64,000 bases of DNA from Noviherbaspirillum soli (GCF_015352955.1 NZ_JACYOX010000002.1:186001-250000); one strand, 5' to 3'. Counted from the first letter of the stretch, positions 8,097-17,118 are shown. Notes: generated from the sequence alone by a model not told the origin. Numbers and translations are program-made.

Positions 8097-9317
8097 GTGC
8101 TGCCCACCGATCTGCCTTCCCTCGTCATTCGAAACAAGACCTTGCTGCCAGTGGTGCAGGGCGGCATGGGCGTGGGGATTTCCGCGCATCGCCTGGCGGG
8201 CGCGGTGGCCGGGCTGGGCGGGCTGGGCACGATCTCCAGCGTCGATCTGCGCCGCCATCATGCCGACCTGATGGCGCAGACCGGCCGCTCGCGCGACAAG
8301 GCGGCCATCGATGCCGCCAACCTGGTGGCGCTGGACCGCGAGATCCGCGCGGCGCTGGCGCTGGCCGGCGGACGCGGCATGATCGCGGTGAACGTGATGC
8401 GGGCCGTGGCCGAGTACGCTTCCTATGTGCGCCAGGCCTGCGAGAGCGGCGCCGAGGCCATCGTGGTGGGCGCCGGCCTGCCGCTTGACCTGCCGGAACT
8501 GACCGCCGACTTTCCCGATGCCGCGCTGATCCCCATCCTGTCGGATGCGCGCGGCATTGCGCTCCTGCTGAAGAAATGGATGCGCCGCCAGCGCCTGCCG
8601 GATGCGATCGTGATCGAGAACCCGCGCTTTGCGGCCGGCCATCTCGGCGCACCGCGCATCGCCGACATCGATGCGCCGCAGTTCGCCTTTCCCACGGTGC
8701 TGGAAGGCACCCTGGCGCTGCTGCGCGAGCTGGGCCTGGAATCGGAGCGCATCCCGCTGATCGTTGCCGGCGGCATCCACAGCCATGAGCAGGTACGCGC
8801 GCTAATCGCGATGGGCGCCAGCGGCGTGCAGCTCGGCACCCCCTTCGCCGTCAGCGAGGAGGGCGATGCCCATCCGGAATTCAAGCGCGTGCTGGCCGAG
8901 GCGAAGCCGGAAGATATCGTCACCTTCATGAGCGCGGCCGGACTGCCGGCGCGCGCGGTCAAGACGCCCTGGCTGGAAGGCTATCTGATGAAGGAGGAAA
9001 AGCTGCAGCGCCGCGCCCATGCGCGCGACTGCATCGCCGCCTTCGACTGCCTGCACCAGTGCGGGCTGCGCGACGGCAACCCCAGGGCGGGCCAGTTCTG
9101 CATCGATACGCGGCTGGCCTATGCGTTGAAAGGCGATGTGCAGCGCGGGCTGTTCTTCCGTGGATCGGAAAGCCTGCCATTCGGCGCGGCCATCAGGCCG
9201 GTGCGCCAGTTGGTCCACTATCTGTTGACCGGCGAGAAGCCGGGTGGGGAGAACGATGATGTTTTCGAAGATACTGGTGGCCAGCGACGGCTCGCCGCTG
9301 TCGGCCAGGGCGGCTGA
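8097..9317 (+). CDS. FMN-dependent 2-nitropropane dioxygenase/nitronate monooxygenase-family oxidoreductase
   Basis: GTG at 8097 has an AGGAA site seven bases upstream and fits the mapped promoter; a TTG at 8055 would lie inside the -10 element. The 406-residue protein has the flavin-binding opening LPVVQGGMGVGIS (17-29), a barrel strand IVIENPRFAAGHLG (171-184) with the His typical of this family, and the phosphate-binding strands IVAGGIH and AMGASGVQLGTPF. The C-terminal third has an unusual cysteine cluster, C-x5-C-x3-C-x12-C. Family members oxidise nitronates or act as NAD(P)H:quinone or enoyl reductases. Its promoter suggests use at low oxygen. The following Usp gene overlaps it by 59 bases. 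Confidence 0.8.
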   Translation: MLPTDLPSLVIRNKTLLPVVQGGMGVGISAHRLAGAVAGLGGLGTISSVDLRRHHADLMAQTGRSRDKAAIDAANLVALDREIRAALALAGGRGMIAVNVMRAVAEYASYVRQACESGAEAIVVGAGLPLDLPELTADFPDAALIPILSDARGIALLLKKWMRRQRLPDAIVIENPRFAAGHLGAPRIADIDAPQFAFPTVLEGTLALLRELGLESERIPLIVAGGIHSHEQVRALIAMGASGVQLGTPFAVSEEGDAHPEFKRVLAEAKPEDIVTFMSAAGLPARAVKTPWLEGYLMKEEKLQRRAHARDCIAAFDCLHQCGLRDGNPRAGQFCIDTRLAYALKGDVQRGLFFRGSESLPFGAAIRPVRQLVHYLLTGEKPGGENDDVFEDTGGQRRLAAVGQGG

Positions 9318-9690
9318 CGCGGCGCTTGCCTTTGCCCGCGAGTCGGGGGCGGAACTGGTCGTGCTGTCGGTCGCGGTGATGTATCCGCTGCTGCCCGAGG
9401 CCGGGGCCATGGTCGACCTCAATGCCTTCGAGGCAGCGGCGCGGGCGGAGGCGCAGGCACTGATCGAGCCGGTCGCGGCAGCCGCGGCGCGCGAGCATGT
9501 GCGCTGTGAACTGGTGGTGCGCTATGCACCCGACCCGTGGCGGGAAATCGTTGCGCTGGCCGAGGAGCGCGGCTGCGACTGCATCTGGATGGCGTCGCAT
9601 GGCCGGCGCGGCCTTGACCGCCTGCTGCTGGGCAGCGAGACGCAGCGTGTGCTGGCCCACACGACCATCCCCGTCATGGTGTACCGATAA
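9259..9690 (+). CDS. Universal stress protein, UspA family, single domain
   Basis: The preferred start is the second ATG of a pair (9259), seven bases after GGGGAG; starts at 9244 or 9256 are possible. The 143-residue product begins FSKILVASDGSPLS, the conserved first strand with the ATP-contacting Asp, and ends with MASHGRRGLDRLLLGSETQRV, the nucleotide-binding G-x9-G-S loop (the first Gly of the full motif is Ala here). It probably binds ATP. It overlaps the end of the oxidoreductase gene by 59 bases in another frame and is followed 10 bases later by the hemerythrin-like gene, so all three are one operon. Confidence 0.9.
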   Translation: MFSKILVASDGSPLSARAADAALAFARESGAELVVLSVAVMYPLLPEAGAMVDLNAFEAAARAEAQALIEPVAAAAAREHVRCELVVRYAPDPWREIVALAEERGCDCIWMASHGRRGLDRLLLGSETQRVLAHTTIPVMVYR

Positions 9691-9700
9691 GGAGAGCGGC

Positions 9701-10354
9701 ATGGCATCGACTGACAGTGCCGAGCGTATCGACCAGCATGGCCCTGCCGCCTCTTCGGCGCCGGCAGGCAGGCAGCCGCTGGCGCTGCGCATCGTTCACG
9801 AAGAGCATGAGCGGCTCGCGGCCGTGGTGCATGGCATGCGTCACCTGGCGCGGGCCATGGAAGAACAGGGCCTGCGGCCCGACCTGAAGGTGCTGCGCGC
9901 AATGCTGCTGTATATCAGCGAATACCCCGAGCGCCTGCATCATCCCAAGGAAGACCGCTTCCTGTTCGCGCCGCTGCGCAACCATACCCATCTGCATGAT
10001 GCAATGCTGGTGGAACTGGAGGTGCAGCATGCGCAGGGAGAGGCGATGGTGCGCAGGCTGGCCCATGCGCTTGCCCGGCATGAATTCGGCGGGCCGGTGG
10101 AACTGGCGTATTTCGTGCAGCAGGTGAAGCGTTATGCCGATTTCTATACCCGGCATATGCGGCTGGAAGAGGAGGTGATCTTTCCGGCGCTGCGCGAGCA
10201 TCTGACCGAACAGGAATGGCAGGAGGCTGGCGAGGCATTTGCCGGCAACCGCGATCCGCTGGCTGGCCTGGAACTGAAACAGGACTTCGAACGGCTCTAC
10301 ACCAGCATTGTCAATATCACGCCGGCGCCATGGGGATTGGGGCCGGCGCTGTGA
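9701..10354 (+). CDS. Hemerythrin-like HHE-domain protein
   Basis: The start has a strong AAGGAGA site six bases upstream. The 217-residue protein is a four-helix HHE domain: IVHEEHERL (first His), ERLHHPKEDRFLF (two His and Glu), HDAMLVELEVQHAQGE, and FYTRHMRLEEEVIFPAL near residue 150. The set of His and Glu ligands suggests a di-iron site for oxygen, NO or redox sensing, or iron storage. The location in a low-oxygen-type operon with a flavin oxidoreductase and Usp supports a role in oxygen or nitrosative stress. It is convergent with the tandem-Usp gene. Confidence 0.88.
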   Translation: MASTDSAERIDQHGPAASSAPAGRQPLALRIVHEEHERLAAVVHGMRHLARAMEEQGLRPDLKVLRAMLLYISEYPERLHHPKEDRFLFAPLRNHTHLHDAMLVELEVQHAQGEAMVRRLAHALARHEFGGPVELAYFVQQVKRYADFYTRHMRLEEEVIFPALREHLTEQEWQEAGEAFAGNRDPLAGLELKQDFERLYTSIVNITPAPWGLGPAL

Positions 10355-10371
10355 TGGATGAATGAAGCGGA

Positions 10372-10402
10372 AGCGCCGCGCCGCCCTTGCGGATGCGGCG
10401 CT
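10372..10402. terminator. Hairpin between convergent genes, probable bidirectional terminator
   Basis: AGCGCCGC (10372-10379) pairs with GCGGCGCT (10395-10402), with further CCGC/GCGG pairing inside. It lies 18 bases after the hemerythrin stop and 13 bases before the opposing Usp stop. No long T-run is present. Confidence 0.5.
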
Positions 10403-10414
10403 CTGCGTGCCGCG

Positions 10415-11254
10415 TCAGTGCGACATCAGCACCGGCAGCGTCATCGATTCCAGCACCGTGCGGGTGGCGCCGCCCAGCAGCACTTCGCGGAACCGCGAAT
10501 GCGCATAACAGCCCATCACCAGCAGGTCGGCACCGACATCGGCCGCCAGCGACAGCAGCGCATTGCCGCTGTCCTGCTCTGTGGTTTCCTGCAGCACATC
10601 CACCTTCACGCCGTGGCGCGCCAGGTAAAGCGCCAGGTCGGCGCCCGGCTGCTCGCCATGCACATTGACCTGTCGCTCGGCATTGAATACCACCACCTTC
10701 ACCTCCTGCGCCTGGCGCAGCATCGGCATGGCGCCGTTGATGGCGCGGCTGGCTTCCATGCTGCCGTCCCAGGCCAGCAGGACCTTGCGGCCGAGATGCG
10801 GAAACTCGCCGGCGTAAGGCACCAGCAGCACCGGCCGGCCCGCGTTCATCACCACATATTCCGGGAAGTCGCTCATGATGCCCGGCAGCGATTCCCCGGT
10901 GTCGGTCTGGCTCATCACCACCAGGTCGGCATAGCGCGCTTCCAGGCTGAGGCCGCCGGCGGGCTCGTCGTCGATCAGGCGTTTTTCCCAGGAAAGCACG
11001 CCCATGCGGCGCACGGTCTCCTCATACTGTGCCAGCGCCTGTTCGGCCTCCTTGTGAAGATAGTCGAGATGGGTGACCAGAACCGGCTCATGCTGATTGA
11101 CCACGTCGCCTTCCAGCAGATAGCGCGAGATGCCGGTCATGGCCACGCCGGTCAGGTGGGCATTGTCGCGCAGGGCGAGCTCGGCGGCGATGCGGATACG
11201 CTGCGGCGCATGCCTGGACCGGTCGACATGCACCACAATGGTCTTGTAGCTCAT
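10415..11254 (-). CDS. Tandem-domain universal stress protein
   Basis: ATG at 11254 lies six bases after GAGGAG; a GTG three bases earlier is less well spaced. The 279-residue protein contains two Usp-type domains. The first begins YKTIVVHVDRSRH, the second HLGRKVLLAWDGSMEASRAI at about residue 152, ending DLLVMGCYAHSRFREVLLGGATRTV. The nucleotide loop of the second domain is only partly conserved (A-H-S instead of G-H-S) and that of the first is degenerate, so ATP binding is uncertain. Divergent from the acyl-CoA synthetase/GNAT gene, with an FNR-type box between them. In related bacteria such tandem Usp proteins are often induced at low oxygen. Confidence 0.88.
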   Translation of the reverse strand: MSYKTIVVHVDRSRHAPQRIRIAAELALRDNAHLTGVAMTGISRYLLEGDVVNQHEPVLVTHLDYLHKEAEQALAQYEETVRRMGVLSWEKRLIDDEPAGGLSLEARYADLVVMSQTDTGESLPGIMSDFPEYVVMNAGRPVLLVPYAGEFPHLGRKVLLAWDGSMEASRAINGAMPMLRQAQEVKVVVFNAERQVNVHGEQPGADLALYLARHGVKVDVLQETTEQDSGNALLSLAADVGADLLVMGCYAHSRFREVLLGGATRTVLESMTLPVLMSH

Positions 11255-11362
11255 CACAATCTCCTCATTGGAATTTTGGAAAGGTTTGCATGTCTAGCCT
11301 AAGATTCTCTTACCCGGCAGTCCACTGTTCCGATGCTGTGCCGCGCCATGTTTCTGCGGCGT

Positions 11363-11376
11363 TTGACCCAGGTCAA
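11363..11376. promoter_or_regulatory. FNR/Anr-type box between divergent genes
   Basis: TTGAC-CCAG-GTCAA is a perfect inverted repeat with a 4-base spacer and differs at one base from the box at 8023. Read towards the Usp gene, a class II start would be near 11328 with a modest -10 candidate (CAGCAT, 11338-11333). Read towards the synthetase, the start would fall at or beyond its ATG (11409). The box therefore more likely serves the Usp gene, or represses the other. Confidence 0.65.
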
Positions 11377-11408
11377 AATGTTCCGATACCCCTCTTGTGG
11401 AGCGCTTC

Positions 11409-14108
11409 ATGAGCACACGCAACCTGCAATACCTGTTCGAGCCGAAGTCGGTCGCGGTGATCGGCGCGTCGGCGCGGCCGCACAGCGTGGGCGCCACCGT
11501 GCTGGCCAATCTGCTGGCCGGCGGCTTCCGCGGCGAGCTGTATGCGGTCAATCCCAAGTACGATGAACTCGCCGGCCGGCCGGTCTACCGCGACGTGGCC
11601 GCGCTGCCGGCGGCGCCCGACCTGGCTGTCATCTGCACGCCGCCGCACACGGTGCCCGACCTGATCGCGCAGCTGGGCGCGCGCGGCACCCGCGCCGCCA
11701 TCGTGCTGACGGCCGGCCTCGGCAGCGCCGTGGACCGGCATGGCGTGAGCCTGAAGCAGCGCATGCTGGACGCGGCGCGCACCTCGCTCTTGCGCATCCT
11801 CGGCCCCAATTGCGTGGGCATGCTGGTGCCCGGCATCGGCCTCAACGCCAGCTTCGCGCATATCGGCGCACGCCCCGGCAAGCTGGCCTTCGTGTCGCAG
11901 TCGGGCGCGCTGGTGACGGGCGTGCTGGACTGGGCCGGCAGTCGCGGCATCGGCTTCTCGCGCTTCGTGTCGCTGGGCGAAGCGGCCGACATCGACTTCG
12001 GCGACCTGCTCGACTATCTGGCCGGCGACAGCGCCACCCGCGCCATCCTGCTCTATATAGAGGACATCCGCGATGCCCGCAAATTCATGTCGGCGGCGCG
12101 GGCGGCAGCGCGCAGCAAGCCGGTGCTGGTGATCAAGGCCGGCCGCGCCGCCGAAGGCGCGCGTGCGGCGGCCTCGCATACCGGCGCCATGGCCGGCGCG
12201 GACGATGTGTACGACGCCGCGATACGCCGGGCCGGCATGCTGCGGGTGGATTCCACCGAAGACCTGTTTTCTGCGGTGGAAACGCTGGGACGGGCGCGGC
12301 CGCTGGTGGGCGAGCGGCTCTGCATTCTCACCAATGGCGGCGGCCCGGGCGTGATGGCGACCGACGCCCTGATCGCCGACGGCGGCAAGCTCGCCACGCT
12401 GGCGCCGCAAACCCTGGAAGCGCTGGACGCGGTGCTGCCGCTGACCTGGTCGCATGGCAATCCGGTCGACATCATCGGCGATGCGCCGGCCGAACGCTAC
12501 CGGCAGGCGGCCGAACTCCTGCTGGCCGATCCGGGCTCGGATGCGCTGCTGTTCATCCATGCGCCGACCGCCATCGTGCCCAGCATGGACGTGGCCGAGG
12601 CAGTCGCGCCGCTCCTGGCCAGGAGCGCGCGCAATGTGCTGGCCTGCTGGCTGGGCGGCGATGGGCTGGCGGCGGCGCGCCAGGTGTTTGCCGACCAGGG
12701 CATACCCACCTACGACACGCCCGAGGAAGCGGTGCGCGGCTTCATGCAGATCGTGCAGTACCGGCGCAACCAGGAACTGCTGATGCAGGTGCCGCCGTCG
12801 CTGCCGCAGGACTTCGGCGCCGACCGCGCCGCCGCCCGCGAACTGGTGCGCGAGGTGCTCTCCAGCTGCCGCAGCATGCTGAGCGAACCCGAATCCCATC
12901 GCCTGCTGGCCGCCTATGGCATACCGGTGGTGGCCACCCGCACCGCTGCCGGCGCCGAGGAAGCGGCGGCAGCGGCCAGCGAGATCGGCTTCCCGGTGGC
13001 GCTGAAGATCCTGTCGCCGCAGATCAGCCACAAGTCCGATGTCGGCGGCGTGGTGCTGGACCTGGAGGACGCGCCGGCGGTGCTGGCCGCCGCCACCGCG
13101 ATGCAGCGGCGCCTGCGCGGCCTGCTGCCCGATGCCACGCTGTCGGGCTTCACCGTGCAGGCCATGGCGCGCCGTCCGCGCGCGCACGAGCTGATCGTCG
13201 GCGTTGCCACCGACCCCGTCTTTGGTCCGGTGCTGCTGTTTGGCCAGGGCGGCATCGCCGTGGAAGTCACCGCCGACCATGCGATGGAGTTGCCGCCGCT
13301 GAACATGCCGCTGGCGCAGGCGATGGTGGCGCGCACACGGGTTGCCAAACTGCTGCGCGGCTACCGCAACCAGGCGCCGGCCGACATCGACGCCATCTGC
13401 CTGACGCTGGTCAAGCTGTCGCATCTTGTGACCGATATCCCGGAGATCGTCGAGCTCGACATCAATCCGCTATTGGCCGATGCCAACGGCGTGATCGCGC
13501 TGGATGCACGCGTCAAGCTGGCGCCGCGTCCGGTCGGCGACGGGCGGGCCAGGCTGGCGATCCGGCCCTATCCGAACGAACTGGAGGAAACGGTGCCATG
13601 GCAGGGCGGGACGCTGCTGCTGCGGCCGATCCGGCCCGAGGATGGCGAGGAACATCTGCACTTCTTCAATGCGCTCGACCCCGAGGATGTGCGCTTTCGC
13701 ATCTTCTCCCGCATGCGCGAGCTGCGGCCGTCGCAACTGGCGCGCCTGACCCAGATCGACTATGACCGCGAGATGGCCTTTGTTGCGGTGCGCCGGCGTG
13801 CCGATGGCAGCCAGGAAACCCTGGGTGTGGCGCGCGCCATTGCCGACCCCGACAACATCAAGGCCGAGTTTGCCATCATCGTGCGTTCCGACATGAAGGG
13901 GCGCGGGCTGGGCATGATGCTGATGCACAAGCTGATCGCTTATTGCAGGAGCCGCGGCACCCGGGAAATCATCGGCGAGGCGCTGCTGGACAACCGGCCG
14001 CTGCTGGACATGGTCAGGAAGCTGGGCTTCGATGTGCATCCGGCGGTGGGCGAGGGCGTGGCGGTGCTGCGGCTGCCGCTGCAGCAGGCGCCGCAGCAGC
14101 CGGCATGA
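11409..14108 (+). CDS. Fused NDP-forming acyl-CoA synthetase and GNAT acetyltransferase (Pat-like)
   Basis: The start at 11409 has GGAG seven bases upstream and begins MSTRNLQYLFEPKSVAVIGAS, the usual opening. The 899-residue protein has a CoA-binding domain (about 10-130, VIGASARPHSVGATVLANLL), a succinyl-CoA-ligase-like region (about 150-460), an ATP-grasp domain (about 480-700, GFPVALKILSPQISHKSDVGGV), and a C-terminal GNAT domain (about 730-890, with the acetyl-CoA loop RSDMKGRGLGMMLMHKLI). This order matches Pat/PatZ-type protein lysine acetyltransferases, which acetylate acyl-CoA synthetases. Whether the ligase part is active here cannot be seen. The adjacent Usp and FNR-type box suggest metabolic control at low oxygen. 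Confidence 0.9.
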   Translation: MSTRNLQYLFEPKSVAVIGASARPHSVGATVLANLLAGGFRGELYAVNPKYDELAGRPVYRDVAALPAAPDLAVICTPPHTVPDLIAQLGARGTRAAIVLTAGLGSAVDRHGVSLKQRMLDAARTSLLRILGPNCVGMLVPGIGLNASFAHIGARPGKLAFVSQSGALVTGVLDWAGSRGIGFSRFVSLGEAADIDFGDLLDYLAGDSATRAILLYIEDIRDARKFMSAARAAARSKPVLVIKAGRAAEGARAAASHTGAMAGADDVYDAAIRRAGMLRVDSTEDLFSAVETLGRARPLVGERLCILTNGGGPGVMATDALIADGGKLATLAPQTLEALDAVLPLTWSHGNPVDIIGDAPAERYRQAAELLLADPGSDALLFIHAPTAIVPSMDVAEAVAPLLARSARNVLACWLGGDGLAAARQVFADQGIPTYDTPEEAVRGFMQIVQYRRNQELLMQVPPSLPQDFGADRAAARELVREVLSSCRSMLSEPESHRLLAAYGIPVVATRTAAGAEEAAAAASEIGFPVALKILSPQISHKSDVGGVVLDLEDAPAVLAAATAMQRRLRGLLPDATLSGFTVQAMARRPRAHELIVGVATDPVFGPVLLFGQGGIAVEVTADHAMELPPLNMPLAQAMVARTRVAKLLRGYRNQAPADIDAICLTLVKLSHLVTDIPEIVELDINPLLADANGVIALDARVKLAPRPVGDGRARLAIRPYPNELEETVPWQGGTLLLRPIRPEDGEEHLHFFNALDPEDVRFRIFSRMRELRPSQLARLTQIDYDREMAFVAVRRRADGSQETLGVARAIADPDNIKAEFAIIVRSDMKGRGLGMMLMHKLIAYCRSRGTREIIGEALLDNRPLLDMVRKLGFDVHPAVGEGVAVLRLPLQQAPQQPA

Positions 14109-14125
14109 GGGGCGTTGCCGCCTGA

Positions 14126-15358
14126 TCAGGCCTTGGCGCCGCCCTTTTCCTCGTCCGTCGCGGCCGTCTCGCCCGGCCGCACCAGTTCGTTCGCGTCCGG
14201 CAGCGGCGTGTCGGCGCGCGCCAGCTGGTCGGCGTCGAGCTGGTGGGAAAAGCCTTCCACCGAATCGACCCAGCGCTCGCGGTCGCTGGCGATGGTGGGG
14301 CCGCTCTGGATATACAGCGCCAGCAGCTCCGCCAGGTTGACCAGGCCCGACAGATGGGTGCGCTCATAGCCGTGCGAGGCGTCGGCGCCGAAGCACAGCA
14401 GGGCAGTGCGCACATCGTGGCCCGCATTCACCGCCGCGCTGGCGTCGGAATGGTAGAAGCGGAACACGTCGCGGTGGCTGGGGATGCCATGGTCCTCGCA
14501 CAGCCGCAGCAGGCGCCGCGTCAGGTGGTAGTCGTGCGGCCCGGCCGAATCCATCAGCGGGATGGTGACGCCCAGCTCATGCGCGCCCTGGCCGGTGGCC
14601 ACCGGGCCGATGTCCACGCCGATGACTTCGCTGACGTCGCTCTCGATCACGGCGCGGGCGCCCGAGCCGACTTCCTCGGTCAGCGTAAACACCAGGTGGC
14701 AGTTCATCGGCACCGTGGCCTTGCTGTCGACCACGGCCTTCAACGCGGCCAGCACGGCGGCCACGCCGGCCTTGTCGTCCAGGTGGCGCGAGACGATGTA
14801 GCCGTTTTCCAGCACTTCCGGCGCGGCGTCGAAGGCGACGAAGTCACCGATCTGGATGCCGCGCGCCCTTGCGTCCGCGGCCGACGAGATCGGCGCGTCG
14901 ATGCGCAGTTCGAGCTGGTCCCAGTTGACCGGCTGGCTGTCGATCGCCTCGTTGTACACATGGCCCGAGGCCATCAGCGGCAGCACCGAGCCGCGCTCGC
15001 GGCCGGTATCGGTAAACAGCGTGACGCGGCCGCCTTCGGCCCAGCGGCTGGACCAGGTGCCCACCGGCATCAGCGACAGCCGGCCGCTGGGCTTGATCTC
15101 GCGCACCATCGCGCCCAGCGTGTCGAGATGGGCGACGATGGCGCAGGCCGGGTTGGTGCGCCGCCGCTCCGGCAGGTTGCGGCGCAGGACGGCGCGTATC
15201 GTGCCGCGCCGGGTCAGTTCATAGGCCACGCCGAGCGCTTCGAGCTTGGCGCCGGTGTAGTGGACGATTTCATCGGTCAGCCCGGTCGGGCTGGGGATGG
15301 CCAGCAGTTCCAGCAGCGTGGTCTTGAGGTAGTCGGCATCAATCGGGAGTTTCTGCAT
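14126..15358 (-). CDS. M42-type aminopeptidase of the NAGGN osmolyte system
   Basis: This 410-residue protein has metallopeptidase motifs of the M42/M20-like family: IVAHLDTLG (first metal-binding His-Asp, about 73-81), SRHLDDKAGVAAVL (second metal-bridging Asp), LTEEVGSGA (catalytic Glu pair), GVDIGP (metal Asp), and a late SHGYERTH. It is the last gene of a three-gene minus-strand operon and begins 7 bases from the end of ngg. Peptidases of this group are regularly linked with N-acetylglutaminylglutamine amide genes, and probably act in breakdown or trimming of the dipeptide. That exact role is an inference from gene linkage. Confidence 0.87.
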   Translation of the reverse strand: MQKLPIDADYLKTTLLELLAIPSPTGLTDEIVHYTGAKLEALGVAYELTRRGTIRAVLRRNLPERRRTNPACAIVAHLDTLGAMVREIKPSGRLSLMPVGTWSSRWAEGGRVTLFTDTGRERGSVLPLMASGHVYNEAIDSQPVNWDQLELRIDAPISSAADARARGIQIGDFVAFDAAPEVLENGYIVSRHLDDKAGVAAVLAALKAVVDSKATVPMNCHLVFTLTEEVGSGARAVIESDVSEVIGVDIGPVATGQGAHELGVTIPLMDSAGPHDYHLTRRLLRLCEDHGIPSHRDVFRFYHSDASAAVNAGHDVRTALLCFGADASHGYERTHLSGLVNLAELLALYIQSGPTIASDRERWVDSVEGFSHQLDADQLARADTPLPDANELVRPGETAATDEEKGGAKA

Positions 15359-15364
15359 GGGGGC

Positions 15365-17083
15365 TCAGGCGGTATAGGGAAACAGGAGGTCGACGAAGCG
15401 CTGCGCGGTCGGCTGCGGTTCATGGTTGGCAAGGCCGGGACGCTCGTTGGCCTCGATGATCACATACTCTTCCTGGTCCGGCGCAGGCACCAGGAAGTCG
15501 AGGCCCACCACCGGGATGCGCAGCGCCCGCGCCGCGCTTTCGGCCGCGGCGCGCAGCGTCGGATGCAGCGAGGCGGTGACGTCGTGGATGGTGCCGCCGG
15601 TGTGCAGGTTCGCGGTCTTGCGCACCTGCACCCGCTGGCCGTCTTGCGGCACCGATGCCATCGTCAGGCCCTGCTCGGCCAGGCAGCGCTCGGTCTCGGC
15701 ATCCATCGGAATGCGGCTTTCACCGCCGGTGGCGGCCGCGCGCCGCGCGCTGTGGCGCTCGATCAGCTGCGCCAGCGCGGACTGGCCATCGCCGGTGACT
15801 TCGGCCGGCCGGCGTACGGCCGCGGCCACGACCTTGTAGCCGATCACGACGATGCGCAGGTCCTGTCCGCTGCAGAATTGCTCCAGCACCACGTGGCCGC
15901 CTTCCTTCTGCGCCCGCTGTATCGCATCGGCCAGGTCCTCTTCGGTGCGCACGCCCATGCTGATGCCCTTGCCCTGTTCGCCCAGCGCCGGCTTGACCAC
16001 GATCTCGCCATGCTCGCGCAGAAAGGCGGCGTCGGCCCCGGCGTCGCCGGCCACCCGCTGCTGCGGCACGCGCAGGCCGACCGACGCCAGGCGCCGCAGC
16101 GTCAGCACCTTGTCCTGGCACCAGGTCATGGCGACGCCGCCGGTCAGTTCGGTCAGGGATTCCCGGCACAGCATTTCATGGCCGACATGGCGCAGCTTGA
16201 AGATGCCGGCCTCGGCATCGACGATTTCCACGCCGATGCCGCGCCGCCGCGCTTCGTCGACGATGATGCGGGCATAGGGATTGAGCGCCGACACCTCGGC
16301 GGTATCGATGAACAGCCGCTCGTTGATGGAGTTCTTGTGCTTGACCGCAAAGCCGCTGGCCTGCTCGAAGCCCAGCTTCTGGTACAGGCCGATCGCATTC
16401 TGGTTGGTGTGCAGCACCGACAGGTCGAGGAAGGCGCGGCCGCGGCTGGTGAAGAGATCGATCAGCTGGTTCACCAGCGACGTGCCGACGCCGGCCATGG
16501 TGGTTTGCGGGTCGACCACCAGGCACCAGAAGCTGCTGCCGCCTTCCTGGTCGCCGAAGGCCAGCACATGGTCCACGCCCATCACCGAGCCGATCACTTC
16601 GCCCGTGCGCTCGTCCTCGGCGATCAGGTAGATCAGGGCATCCGATTCGCGCTGCCGCCACACGGTGCGCGGCTCCAGCGGCACCATGCCGCGCATGCTG
16701 TAGAGCCGGTTCATCGCGGCAATGTCGGCACGCGTGGTGAGGCGACGTATCACGACGCCCGGCGCGGTGCCGGCCGCCGGCGCATCGGCCGACAAAGGCC
16801 GCCGGAACATCAATGATGGATCGAGGAACAGGCTGGCCGGCGCTTCGGCCAGCAACAGCTGCGGCGCCTGCACGTACAGCGCGATGTCGCGCTTGCCGGC
16901 TTCTTCCTGCATCAGTTCCGAGGCCAGCAGCCTGGTGGATTCGAATGAGGGCGCGTACATCAGGCGGCCCCAGCCGCAATCGAGGATCACATTGGCGTGC
17001 GGCGCGATGCTTGTTTCAGCGTCGGTGGCCAGCGACGGCGGCAAGGTGATGCCGGCGGCGCCTTGTTGTTGCGGAGTGTTCAT
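15365..17083 (-). CDS. ngg: N-acetylglutaminylglutamine synthetase
   Basis: The start at 17083 (MNTPQQQGAAG) was chosen over an upstream start because it fits the family and sits 36 bases after asnO. The 572-residue protein fuses an N-terminal GNAT acetyltransferase domain (about 110-290, with VVDPQTTMAGVGTSLVNQLI as acetyl-CoA loop) to a C-terminal ATP-grasp ligase (about 340-570, with VVKPALGEQGKGISMGV and a final IIEANERPG metal site). The enzyme acetylates glutamine and couples a second glutamine to make N-acetylglutaminylglutamine, the precursor of the osmoprotectant NAGGN. The flanking amidotransferase and peptidase confirm the assignment. Confidence 0.92.
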   Translation of the reverse strand: MNTPQQQGAAGITLPPSLATDAETSIAPHANVILDCGWGRLMYAPSFESTRLLASELMQEEAGKRDIALYVQAPQLLLAEAPASLFLDPSLMFRRPLSADAPAAGTAPGVVIRRLTTRADIAAMNRLYSMRGMVPLEPRTVWRQRESDALIYLIAEDERTGEVIGSVMGVDHVLAFGDQEGGSSFWCLVVDPQTTMAGVGTSLVNQLIDLFTSRGRAFLDLSVLHTNQNAIGLYQKLGFEQASGFAVKHKNSINERLFIDTAEVSALNPYARIIVDEARRRGIGVEIVDAEAGIFKLRHVGHEMLCRESLTELTGGVAMTWCQDKVLTLRRLASVGLRVPQQRVAGDAGADAAFLREHGEIVVKPALGEQGKGISMGVRTEEDLADAIQRAQKEGGHVVLEQFCSGQDLRIVVIGYKVVAAAVRRPAEVTGDGQSALAQLIERHSARRAAATGGESRIPMDAETERCLAEQGLTMASVPQDGQRVQVRKTANLHTGGTIHDVTASLHPTLRAAAESAARALRIPVVGLDFLVPAPDQEEYVIIEANERPGLANHEPQPTAQRFVDLLFPYTA

Positions 17084-17118
17084 TTGCTTCTTTCCATATT
17101 CATCGGTGGGCGGCCGCG

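Noticed and set aside
11373-13424. A 683-codon open frame on the minus strand across the acyl-CoA synthetase/GNAT gene
   Set aside because: It is antisense to a gene with clear domains and has the His/Gln/Arg-rich composition of frames opposite high-GC genes.
14243-16816. An 857-codon plus-strand open frame across the peptidase and ngg genes
   Set aside because: It runs opposite two well-supported genes and its product is His/Gln/Gly/Val-rich without motifs.
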